This document shows positions 41,906-53,284 of a stretch of DNA of 64,000 nucleotides, one piece after another. The position numbers and the translations under genes were made by a program. The stretch lies in the NCBI GenBank assembly GCA_009746045.1, contig RPFO01000041.1:7596613-7660612 (forward strand), written 5' to 3'. Origin of the DNA: Mesostigma viride. Lineage: Eukaryota; Streptophyta; Mesostigmatophyceae; Mesostigmatales; Mesostigmataceae. The notes under the pieces are model-generated. The model saw only the letters and a list, made by a program, of their open reading frames with translations, made no database searches and was not told where the DNA came from. The stretch's first letter is position 1. Each line of letters begins with the position of its first letter.

Positions 41906-44012
41906 TCACGGGTGTTGCATCGTCATGCGCTTGCGCAACACTGCGTACTGCGGGGCAGCCTCCCGCGCCTCCTTGGTGAGGGCATCCGCAGGATTGAGTT
42001 CATCCGCGATGTGCTGGAGACGCGTGACGCAGGAGGCCGCCTCAGCGAGTACGAGGTAATCAACGTCCTGTGACCGCGCATAGGGATTGTCAAGGAAGGC
42101 CAAACAACTTTGTGAGTCAGTGTGCACCGTGCTAGTCCAGTGAAGAGTGAACCCACACGAGCCAAATACCCAACCCAGCAAGTACCGCAGCCACATGCCA
42201 TGTGAGATAGCTGAAACAATGCCCCGGCATTCAGCCGTGTTGGGGCTAGTGGCAATGCGGCTGTGCAAGCGCGAGTACCAATCTAACAACATGCCAGGCT
42301 GTCCCTCATTGCTGATAAAGAACAGTGCCCCCATGCGGGCCCGCACTTGGCTGACTGTGCGCGTCTCTAGATTAGCATCCGTCACTATCTCGAGGTGCAC
42401 CGGCTGTGAGCAATCGAGCCCACGAAGCACAATGCCGGGCGTCATGGCCAGCTGCCGCCGAACATGAATGGACCCTAGTCCTTCCAGCACATCATCGGGC
42501 AGGCGAGCGAGCACTGCCAAATCAGGTGCCACCGTGTCCGCCAACCACCCGAGCTTGCCCTTAACCGAGGGCCCATGGGTCGCCAACAGCGGGGACGGGA
42601 GGTCGGCCAGCAGGTCAACCACATAGTTGCGGCTATCCTGCATGTGCATGACCCATTCGCCAGAACGCGAATCCCGCTGCAACGTAGACTGCACGCCGCA
42701 AAACACCACGGGTTTACCCTCCTCATGATCCACCGCCCTGCCCAGGGGAAACTTAGCCGCCACTGCAGCAAGAAACTGGGTAACTGTAGCAAATGTGCGA
42801 GGTGCCACCAGCTTGAAGTCATCGCCATGCCACACGAAGAGGGCTGGCTCGCCAGGGACGCCGGTGGGGACCACAAAGAAGTTAGGATCAGCGCGATGGT
42901 ACGTGGCCCCTAGGCTCTGCAAGACCTCCTCCGCGGAAATGCGGAAGATGATGGGAGAGCTCTGCAGCCCCTCCACCCCTGTCAACAGCTCGATATACTC
43001 GCTGCAAATGGTGCCATCCTGCCAGACCACCGGGACCTTCACCACGTAGCGGGTGCCTTGCCATGTTTGCTGCGCGACCCCAGCGTCGCTGTGGAGGAAT
43101 GCCCGCTGAAAGTCACCGCACCACATCCCGTAGTCCTTGCCCGCGTTCCGCTTGCCCAAGTAGATGACCGTCAGTAGCCGATGCGAAACATGGTTGAGCC
43201 CAGGGGTATAAAGATCCTTGGCGTCCAGCGGGGAGGACCCCTTTGTCTCCGTGACCACGGCCGGGCCTAACCCGGAACACCACCGAAGAGTTGGTCTCGT
43301 CCGGCTTGTAGGTGAGCACGAACTTCAACCGCAACCGCGTGGCCCCGGCTGGCACACTCTCCAATCCTCGGTAGACCTCGCGCTCTCGCCACTGCTCCTT
43401 GGCTCGAATGAACGCGTCGCGCCACAAAGCAAACTTGAGAGGATCTTGACAGTCCAGGACAAGTTGCTCCCACGTCACAGGGCTATCCGCCGCCAGTGAG
43501 TGTGAGTGGAGGCCGAAGCTGCGCGGGTGCCAATCCTGAGGCTGAATGATGGACTGGACGAGCGGCGGTGTGGAAAACGCCGCCATCGGTAAGCGCCGCA
43601 CGACGCCGGGCTGCCCGACCACCACCCCCAATGGAGCGTGGTACTCGCGAAGCGGGATGCTGCCCACCCCCGCGACCGACAGCAATTAAGTCAGCGGACA
43701 CTGAGAACCCCGGGTATGATACGAAAGGTTCGCCCAGCAAGGCCACATCCTCGTAGCCATCCACGACGTGAAACGGCGTGTCAATGCCCAACACCGGCAG
43801 CACCACCATCCCGGTATAACTTGATATGCCGAAGTGCCTGCAAAGTCGGTCACCGATTTGTACGGCGACTCTAGCACTGGATACAGGGTGGCCGCCCGAC
43901 GAGAGATAATAGACACGGATGCTTGCGTGTCCACAGCCACCAGCTGCCACGGTCTACACGTAGGAAACAAGGCTGACTTAACCGGCCTGACCCCCTGTGA
44001 GAGAGTTTTGAC
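41906..44012 (-). pseudogene. Copia-2 polyprotein part 2: retropepsin-like domain, RT, RNase H
   Basis: Reading on the minus strand from 44,012, an aspartic-protease-like segment comes first (LVAVDTQASVSIISRRAA, then VLPVLGIDTPFHV and DVALLGEPF). It needs one frameshift near 43,830. RT follows without a gap: DCQDPLKFALWRDAF, RLRLKFVLTYK, a frameshift near 43,270, DLYTPGLN, motif A CGDFQRAFLHSD, GLQSSPIIF, and the catalytic block VWHGDDFKL with HGDD for YVDD. RNase H follows (IVTDANLETR, HTDSQSCLAF) and the end motif NPADALTK before the stop at 41,906. The order protease then RT, with integrase further upstream at 52,036-53,284, is unlike standard copia. The two halves of copia-2 are separated by the 8-kb element. 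Confidence 0.85.
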
Positions 44013-44129
44013 CTGACCCCATGCACACCTGGAATTGTACTACATTTTTCAAATTGTACTTCAGTTTTGAAAGTTGCATTTTCATGCATTTAAAGTTTCA
44101 ACTAAAGTCTTTGAGGAAAAAAAAGTTCG

Positions 44130-45070
44130 GCGGCGGCCGTGGCACCGTTGCACTGTTGCACCGTTGCACCGTTGCACCGTTGCACCTCAAATTGCATATA
44201 TGCACACACCTTTGCACATGCAATTGTTATCCATGGGATTTATGTAGGTGGATGGGTCATGCAAGGGTTACCTAGATGCTCATGACACCGTGCCACCGTG
44301 GCGCCGTTGCACCGTTGCACCGTTGCACCGTTGCACCGTTGCACCTCAAATTGCATATAAACACACACCTTTGCACATACAATGGTTATCCATTGGGATT
44401 TATCAAGGGTAATGGGTCATGCAAGGGTTACCTAGACATGCTCATGACACCGTTGCATCGTGGCATCGTGCCACGTGCCACCGTGGCACCGTGGCACCGT
44501 TGCACCGTTGCACCGTTGCACCGTTGCACCTCAAATTGCATATAAACACACACCTTTGCACATGCAATTGTTATCCATGGGTTTTATGTAGGTGGATGGG
44601 TCATGCAAGGGTTACCTAGATGCTCATGACACCATGGCACCGTGGCATCGTGCCAGCGTGCCACCGTGCCACTGTGCCACCTCAAAAGTTGCATATAAAC
44701 ACGTACACATATTTGCACATACAATGGTTATCCATTGGGATTTATCAAGGGTAACATTTGGGTCATGCAAGGGTTACCTAGACATGCTCATGACACCGTT
44801 GCATCGTGGCATCGTGCCACCGTGCCACCGTGCCACCGTGCCACCGTGGCACCGTGGCACCGTTGCACCGTTGCACCGTTGCACCGTTGCACCGTTGCAC
44901 CTCAAATTGCATATAAACACACACCTTTCCGTTTTTCCGCGTTTTCCGCGGCCCGGCACTGAACGCAAATGGTTTTCACCTTTGCGGAGTGCCTGATCAG
45001 AACACACCTTTGCACATGCAATTGTTATCCATGGAGCCACCATGCCACCGTGCCACCGTGCCACCTCCAC
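44130..45070. repeat. CACCGTTG octamer arrays in roughly 150-190-bp higher-order units (left arm)
   Basis: Five blocks of CACCGTTG or CACCGTGC, each followed by CTCAAATTGCATATA, CACACCTTTGCACAT, ATGGTTATCCAT, GGGTCATGCAAGGGTTACC and GCTCATGACACC. Diverged copies show repeated amplification. Confidence 0.9.
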
Positions 45071-45349
45071 AACGGTATGAAAGTGCCAAAAAATGCCCTT
45101 ATAAGCCCTACATGGAGCAAATTGAGTCCAAACATGCTAGATATTGGTAGGCAGCATGTCCAGGACACCAGTAGAAGGAATTTGACTTTCCAGAATTTTC
45201 CGACATCGGTTGGTCTATTTTTGGCATGTCTATTTTTAGCAACTTTCCAGATTTTAATATAAACAAATACCACTTAGTATGCAAATAAAGAGCTCCTGGC
45301 CTGGCTATTTGCAGGTAGGCTAATGCTCATGTCTACCAACTGTGCACCA

Positions 45350-45900
45350 GGTCCCATGGTCATCTGACCTCATTTGGTGACAAACTGCCACCAAATGCTA
45401 GCAAAAACGCACTGTTTCACCACATCTCATTGCAGTTTCCATAGAAGGTGTGTTCAGTCGAGGCTGGAAATTTGCAATCACATTGCACATCATAAATGTA
45501 GACATGGCACAAAAAATCAGGTCCATCGTACTGTATTTGGTAACAAAATGCCACCAAATGCTAGCAAAAATGTGCGTTTTTCGCGTTTTTTAGACACATT
45601 TCATGACAGTTTTCATACAAGATGTGCTCAGTTGGGGCTGGAAACTTGCAAGCATATTAAATATCATTATTGTAGACATTGCACAAAAATTCAGGTCCGT
45701 TGTACTTCATTCATTGACAGCTCGCTACCAAATGTGAGAAAAAATGTGCGATTTTTGCATTTCCGCCACATTTCCAAGTGCAGTTTCCCATGCCAGGTGT
45801 GCTCAGTTGAGGCTGAAAACAAGCGCGCATGTTAATCATCATCATTTCAGACATTGCACAAAACTTAATTCAGGTCCATCAAGTGTCATTGGGTTCACTG
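45350..45900. repeat. Tandem array of a roughly 170-bp unit
   Basis: Three to four diverged units share CAAATGCTAGCAAAAA, GCAGTTT, GGTGTGCTCAGT, GAGGCTGGAAA and TCAGGTCC. The unit is related in motif content to the 184-bp satellite further right. Confidence 0.75.
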
Positions 45901-46164
45901 GTCCATGCAACACCTGCCAGTTTCCAGCTAATCACTCAACCTTGGATGACAAAGTTCTTTTGTAACGGTATGGCCAACTCCCACCAACTGTGTTGCTAAC
46001 TGTTCAGACCTTGCACAGATAATATAACACAACTTTTGTGACACATAGACAAAGATATATGAATATGAACAGTGGCTAGACATGGCTGTATATATGTGCA
46101 TGTGGCCATGCTCAGGCAATTTTCAAGTAGGGGCTTGTTAGACATAAGAACTAGACATAAGAAC

Positions 46165-46500
46165 TAGCTAGACCTTTTCAGTGGTTTTCCATTTGCGGGT
46201 ATTTCCTCGTAAATGGTGGGAGAGCGATCGCAGCAATGGTGCTCACCACTAGACACTCCCGGCCAGCTAGGCTAGAAACACACGCCCTGATCAAGCATGC
46301 TGTTTCCGGCCCCACCGTCTAGGTCATCTAGTCGCTCCACACGTAAGCCAGCCATAATTTCAATGCACAAGGATACACATTTCCATCACCATTCATCTTC
46401 ATCATCCTGAACGACTCGAAAACGCGGAAAAGATAACGGCAGGCTCGAGCTACCATGGTCCGGATTCTCCCGATTTCTGGCCTGCGCTGGTTGTCTCTTT
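46165..46500. repeat. Dispersed repeat unit shared with the CACTA element
   Basis: Its left part matches the inverse of 36,760-36,970; its right part matches 37,620-37,835 (GTTTCCGGCCCCACCGT, CACGACTCGAAAACGCGG and other blocks). It has one continuous copy here and two partial, opposing copies at 36.7-37.8 kb. Confidence 0.7.
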
Positions 46501-47488
46501 GATAAGAACTGCCAGCTGTCACGTTCGCTAGCATGATCAGTTCAAACCCACAGCATGCACGGTAGTCGCAAACTCAGCTTGGCAATGTAGTAATCTAATC
46601 ATGCCAGGCATCTTGGCGGTCGGCATGGCTGCGATGTGTTTTGTGCGCCTTGATTCGGTAGCAGCACATCCCTTGGCAACCGGCCCGCCTGACTAAGGTT
46701 GCCACACATGGTCCTCTGCATCACCATGGATGTCCCCATGTCCCTGTCTCTGTTATAGGGGTTCACGTTGCTGGCGATGCAGCTTCCAAGTTGGACTAGA
46801 TCTCCTCAGCCAGCGCTGTGGTGCATAGCCAGACAGCTCATACACTGCTCAGTTGCTACCTCGAGGTTGCCGGCTTGAAATGTGCCACCAAAGGACTGCA
46901 CTTGGCCGCCATCATACCTAGCATGAAGAAGCCACTGCACAACCCCGGTGAGCCGCTTGGCCACCATACCGCAGTTGTCTTCAACAGATAGTGCAAGGCC
47001 AATGGCCTCTTCACAGGCACGTGCCTTGTGCTCATGCTCTTGCTCTGGCCCTTGTCAGCATGAGATGCACGCCCTTGCATGCTTCACCATGTTTCTCCAA
47101 GCCATCCGTGACTACTTGCTTCAGAAATGTCATTCAACTCCTGCTCGTCCTCAGCCACCAGACTGCCTAACTAGCTGGTGCCCCATCCCTCACTTTGGCG
47201 AGGACTGCGATTCTGGCTAGCAGCTTAGCGATCGTGCGTGGTTGTGCCCGAGTTTCTGGGTTAGTGGCAGTGGCATTGGAGCAAGAGTTGTTGAGCATGT
47301 GCGTGTGTCTATCCTCTTGACAAACAACCCCTCGCACCCCTGACATTGAGGAGTTTGGCCATGTGCCACATGGCAGGTTGCCAGAATTCCGCAAACATGC
47401 ATCATAGGGAAATAAAGGATGGCTGGTTGAGCACACGACATGAGTAAACAAAATACACAGCGCTGGTGCTGTCCGATATCCCCTACAT
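46500..47488. other. Unassigned core sequence of the 8-kb element
   Basis: Open frames of up to about 110 codons occur on both strands (for example 46,948-47,220 plus and 47,167-47,499 minus) without recognisable motifs. No gene is supported. Confidence 0.3.
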
Positions 47489-47998
47489 GTGAAGACCAAA
47501 TGGTGGTGGCACGGAGTATAAAATTAATGGTGGTGGCACGCCGCCATTGTTGTTGTTGTTGTTGTGTCCCACGCCGCACACCGGTGGAGTACAATTTGGT
47601 GGTGGCACGGTGTGCCGGTGCAACGGTGCAACGGTGCAACGGTGCAACGGTGCAACGGTGCAACGGTGCAACGGCCAGTGATTGGCCCGTTGCTGATTTG
47701 CTGACATGCAGCCTAATAAAAATTGGCCGCAAATTCGTCCGGTCGCACGTGGGCACAAGATTTGCGGCCAATTTTTACTAGGCTGCATATCAGAAAATCA
47801 GCAACGGGCCAATCACTGGCCGTTGCACCGTTGCACCGTTGCACCGTTGCACCGTTGCACCGTTGCACCGGCACACCGTGCCACCACCAAATTGTACTCC
47901 ACCTGTGTGCGGCGTGGGACACAACAACAACAACAACAATGGCGGCGTGCCACCACCATTAATTTTGTACTCCGTGCCACCACCATTTGGTCTTTACA
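47489..47998. repeat. 510-bp palindrome with 24-nt loop
   Basis: Arms 47,489-47,734 and 47,758-47,998 are near-identical inverted copies around a loop of about 24 nt. Each arm contains an ACAACAACAACAAC-type tract, an array of CAACGGTG octamers (the unit found in the 8-kb element's arms) and a GGCCGCAAAT end. Confidence 0.9.
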
Positions 47999-47999
47999 G

Positions 48000-49310
48000 G
48001 GTCAGCTCACTTCCTTAGTGATTTCGGCACCTCAATTAGCGACAATTTTCGGTTCATTAGTACGGTTTACCCGAGAAATCTGGTGATACTGATTAGTGAC
48101 AATTCGTACCCGACCAAATCCGATCCGAAAGCACTAACGACGCGAGTAATTAGTACATGCAACTCACTTCATTAGTATGATGGCGAGGTCGTCAGCTCGT
48201 GGAGCTATGGAGACGGCATTTCCCATTCTTGCTGCGAAAACAATCGTTTCAGAAAGAAATCTGTGAAAAAATCTCGTGCTTATGTGTATAATTGCTACAT
48301 TTCTCAGTCTGCATCGCTCCACGCTGAGGTTGGAGTCATGCATATAGCGACCGATTGCGATGATCAAAGAATGAAAAACTGGGCTATCCGGAATCGTGTG
48401 AATCGTGTGCCTACAGCTGCCTACGTGACGCGATCACTTCAAAAAGGCGTCGAATGCGGGATACATCCATGGGCTCCATCGTACAGCATTTTTGGGGCGG
48501 ACCGAGGTAGCTGCCGATGGGAATGCCGTGAGAATACTGCGGAAACGTGCGTAAGTGAAAACTGGATACTGCTTGACCTCCGGAGCATCTGGTGAGCCGC
48601 AGTTCTGGTTTAGGGTGATAGGGTGGTTGAAAATGGAGGTCTAGTCAGGGTTTGTTATTATTTGTTGCGTTTCTTGCTGGAATTTTATTTTCCGGTGCTG
48701 TCGGTGGCCGCTGAAGAAATTCTTTGCGGGACCTAGGATGTGTGCTGTCCTTCCGTCTGGCACCGCTGCCGTGGATTCGACGGCCGCAAACACCTGCATT
48801 GATAAATTGCCGCACCTGACTGCGTCAATGTTATGGATGCTCAGGGTATTATGGCGCCTTGACTGTCATGTTGTCCATACGTCTTGCATGTGGCATTCAT
48901 CTATGTAACCTTTTGCCTCTTGCTGTTGGTTGCTTTGCTTTCATGCGCTTTATTTCATTTCCTTGGTGGGATTAGCCTGTGGAAGGCGGCCTCCCTCCTG
49001 CATCCTGTGTCGGCAGACATACTGACAGGCAGGATGAAGTGCAGGCAGAGGGGCAGGCGAACAGCCGTTTATATTTGCACACATGCTTGCCGCTGGTACG
49101 CTAGTTTGCGTGTATCTTTGCATGGTCATGTTTTGGCAGGCCTGGACAGATATGTTCAAATATGGTCGCATGCGTGCATGCACGCATGCATGAATGGGTT
49201 TACGCATGTTGCCAGCCACATAGGTAGGCACGTGGGAACGCTCGCAAGCTGACGACACTACCAGGTCAGGCTGGTCTGGACCTGGAAGACACACAGGAGG
49301 CAGGCAGCCT
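48000..49310. other. Unassigned core sequence of the 8-kb element
   Basis: One 110-codon frame (48,263-48,595, plus) starts MKKSRAYVYNCYISQS and is Cys/Trp-containing, but has no motif I recognise. The rest is non-coding. The short frame could be chance. Confidence 0.25.
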
Positions 49311-49317
49311 TGGATGG

Positions 49318-49744
<427 letters not shown>

Positions 49745-49929
49745 GGAAGGTGTGCTTTTTATTATGATGATTAGCTAAGTTACGTGTGTGTTGTTGATGT
49801 ACATGTTGACGTTGTATCATGGGCGTGTGCCCCTAAGTCTGCCTTCCTGCAATATCACATAATATATCATCTAGATGTGTTGTTGGGAACCTGACTATAT
49901 ATCCCAAACTGGAATGGTTGACATTCAAC

Positions 49930-51200
49930 TATGGGATGAAACCCACGAAAAACAATTACTAGGAACTGCCATTTTTGTGCTATGTTTGCTAGCATCTGTC
50001 ACCTATTTGTCACGCAAACAGTCTGAATTTCTTGTGGGCAGTTAACATAGATGTTTTTATGAGCTGTGCAAATTTCTAGGCTTGACTGAGTTCATTGATA
50101 TAGGCACCCATGTGTTGGAAACCTTGGAAAACCAAGAAAAACTGCATTTGGGGGGGGGTTCGCTACCATCAGTCACCATTTTGTCATCCATCCAGCCTGC
50201 AACTTTGTGGGCATGCTGCATGGGATGTGTTTAGAGCATGTGCAAAGTTCCAGCTCCAACTGAGCTCTATTGGTGTCATTATGTATGCATATGTGTGATA
50301 AAACCCTTGGAAAACCAAGAAAAACTGCATTCTTGGGGTATTTATGCTAGCATTTGTCACCTATTTGTCATCCAACCAGCCTGCAACTTTGTGGGCATGC
50401 TGCATGGGATGTGTTTAGAACATGTGCAAAGTCCCAGCTCCAACTGAGTTCATTTGGAGTCATTATGTATGCATATGTGTGATAAAACCCTTGAAAAACC
50501 ATGAAAAACTGCATTTGGGGGTATTTATGCTAGCATTTGTCACCATTTTGTCATCCAACCAGCCTGCAACTTTGTGGGCATGCTGCATGGGATGTGTTTA
50601 GAACATGTGCAAAGTTCCAGCTCCAACTGAGCTCTATTGGTGTCATTATGTATGCATATGTGTGATAAAACCCTTGAAAAACCATGAAAAACTGCATTCT
50701 TGGGGTATTTATGCTAGCATTTGTCACCTATTTGTCATCCAACCAGCCTGCAACTTTGTAGGCATGCTGCATGGGATGTGTTTAGAGCATGTGCAAAGTC
50801 CCAGGCCCAACTGAGTTCATTTGGAGTCATTATGTATGCATATGTGTGATAAAACCCTTGAAAAACCATGAAAAACTGCATTTTGGGGGTATTTATGCTA
50901 CCATCAGTCACCTATTTGTCATCCAACCAGCCTGCAACTTTGTGGGCATGCTGCATGGGATGTGTTTAGAACATGTGCAAAGTCCCAGGCCCAACTGAGT
51001 TCATTTGGAGTCATTATGTATGCATATGTGTGATAAAACCCTTGAAAAACCATGAAAAACTGCATTTTGGGGGTATTTATGCTAGCATTTGTCACCTATT
51101 TGTCATCCAACCAGCCTGCAGCTTTGTGGGCATGCTGCATGGGATGTGTTTAGAACATGTGCAAAGTCCCAGGCCCAACTGAGTTCATTTGGAGTCTTTA
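49930..51200. repeat. 184-bp satellite, six to seven copies
   Basis: Units contain CTAGCATTTGTCACC, CCAGCCTGCAACTTTGTGGG, GCATGCTGCATGGGATGTG and TATGCATATGTGTGAT. The same in-frame ATG of this unit recurs at 50,238, 50,605, 50,789 and 50,973, giving a period of 184 bp. The leftmost units are more diverged. Confidence 0.9.
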
Positions 51201-51204
51201 TATA

Positions 51205-51952
51205 TTCTGATCAGACACTCCGCAAAGGTGAAAACCTTTGCGTTCAGTGCCAGGCCGCGGAAAACGCGGAAAACGCGATCTGCAAATGAAGGAGTCTTTA
51301 TATATGCGTACATGCCAGAAAGTGCTGAAAATACGGTATTCTTTGCTAGCAAATGTCACCATGTTACCATGCTGCCGACTCCCAAAATTTTTTTTGACCA
51401 CATGGCATCATAAGATATCTGATAAGGAACCTTGGTGCCAAATTTGAGGTCAAACTGACCATTATTCCTTCTCCAAATAATTTCCAGGGGAAGAAAATGG
51501 GTTTTCGGATTAATGTGTGTGTCAAGACATGTCACGGTGGCACGGTGGCACGGTGGCACGGTGGCACGGTGGCACGGTGGCACGGTGGCACGGTGGCACG
51601 GTGGCACGGTGGCACGGTGGCACAGTGGCATCCCACGTTGGGCAGTGCTTGTGGGCAATATAACATTAGTATTGGACGTTATGTTACCTCGTGACACCAT
51701 ACAAAATCATAAAATGGTAGTTTTATGGTGCAACGGTGCAACGGTGCAACGGTGCAACGGTGGCACAGTGGCACCCCACTTTAGGCAGTGCTTGTGGACA
51801 TTATAACATTAGTATTGGACGTTATGTTACCTCATGACACCATACAAAATCATAAAATGGTAGTTTTATGGTGCAACGGTGCAACGGTGCAACGGTGCAA
51901 CGGTGCAACGGTGTCAAAACATGATGAGACACTTACCTCCTACCTTTGGACC
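51205..51952. repeat. Right arm of the 8-kb element: inverted block and octamer arrays
   Basis: The block at 51,205-51,282 is the inverse of 44,928-45,002. Then GGTGGCAC repeats at 51,533-51,628 and GGTGCAAC arrays at 51,727-51,760 and 51,870-51,912, with a duplicated spacer of about 140 bp between them (GCAGTGCTTGTGG, GTATTGGACGTTATGTTACC). Confidence 0.85.
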
Positions 51953-52035
51953 TAAGAGAGGTACAAAATAACAAAGTTGAAAAAAATCAATTTGTACTTG
52001 TGCTGTAGTACAAATCCAGGTGTGCCTGGGGTCAG

Positions 52036-53284
52036 AGCCACCCCTGATGCAGCTTTCGCTTTAAGCGCCTGAGCACGCCACAAGGCCGTGACCGTTGAAG
52101 CCAGGTCCCTAGGTGGGCGAGGCGCATGGGCAGGACCCTGACCCTCCGGCGAGGCCACGCTAGGCGGGCCTCCCACATTATCCGTGGCTAGCACAGGAGG
52201 TGAGTCACTACGTGCACTAGGTCCCGTCAAACCCACCCCATCCTCATCCCACCCATCCACGGGGTCATATTGGGGCCCAGGGGAGGGGGGGGGTGTAGCT
52301 GTGTCTGCCCCTGGGAGCGACCCGTGGGGTACCACCTCAGATGCTACGACAGGCGCATTATCCTTCACTACCCACCCCAGTGCCCTGTTGGCTGCCAGCT
52401 CACTCTCCATGCCATCCCCTTGCTTATAGCCTGCCACCGATGCCCATGGAACCCTATACACCCGATCATTCCACTCTATGTCTATGACCCGCAGCGGCCA
52501 GTCTAACTTTGTGATGGCCCCAGGCCCCTGCATGGTGCCCCGTTTGCCGCTGGGCGAGCTCTCCTTGTGGAACATGACCAACTGCCCGACCTCAAAAGCG
52601 CTAGACAAATCAGGCAGCGTGGCATCCTTGAGCCGCAGCTTGGCGGCGGTATCCTGTAGATGCTGTTGGTATGCCTCTACTACCTCGGGTGAGTAGGTGC
52701 CCGCTGACAGCCCCCGAGGCGTGACTAGCCCAAAGCCCTTGACATCGAGCACGTGCCAATGGTTGCACACATGCATGAGCTCCTTGCACCACGCCGTCTT
52801 GACCGCGTAGGATTTGCCATCATGTGGGTTATCGATCCTGTCGCTTGGCTGCCACAGTCTTGACATAGCTTACAGTGCGATCTATCATGCCCATATTGCC
52901 GTGATCCTCACGCCCCACGATGACCACGGCCTCCATCCCCGGCAGGCCGGCCTTGCACACAGCGGAACTGCTGGTCTAGCATGAGCTCCACTACGGGATG
53001 AAAGAAAGCCAGGCTGATCTTGATAGCCCTGTGCAGGTCAGCCTCAAACATGTGGGGCAGCGGCTCAATGTAGGTGACCTTGCTGAACCTATCCTTGACT
53101 ATGAAATAGGTGTCCCCCCCTTCCATGTGCATGACATCCCCCACAAGGTACCCTCGCTCCAAGGGTGGAGTCTTGGCATGCCGCCTACGCGACTTCTTCC
53201 TGATCTTGATGCAGGCAGGACACTGAGCACGCACATTCTTCAGCTCGTTGTATAAAGGTGCCCCCAACATGTGTGCCCCCTCTA
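52036..53284 (-). pseudogene. Copia-2 polyprotein part 1: integrase
   Basis: On the minus strand the frame starts at the CACTA boundary with an integrase zinc-finger remnant (NVRAQCPACIKI). The catalytic core has DVMHMEGGDTYFIVKDRFSK and the second Asp in LMLDQQF. A frameshift in a GGGG run near 52,920 precedes GREDHGNMGMIDRTV, where the residue aligned with the catalytic Glu is Asp. The C-terminal DNA-binding region follows (FEVGQLVMFHKE, YRVPWASVAGY), then a Pro-rich linker and LASTVTALWRAQALKAKA, which aligns with the segment before the protease in copia-3. The part upstream is displaced by the CACTA insertion, and the downstream part continues at 44,012. Confidence 0.8.

Noticed and set aside
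48263-48595. 110-codon frame in the core of the 8-kb element as a transposase
   Set aside because: No catalytic or zinc motifs and no homologous frame nearby; its length is compatible with chance.
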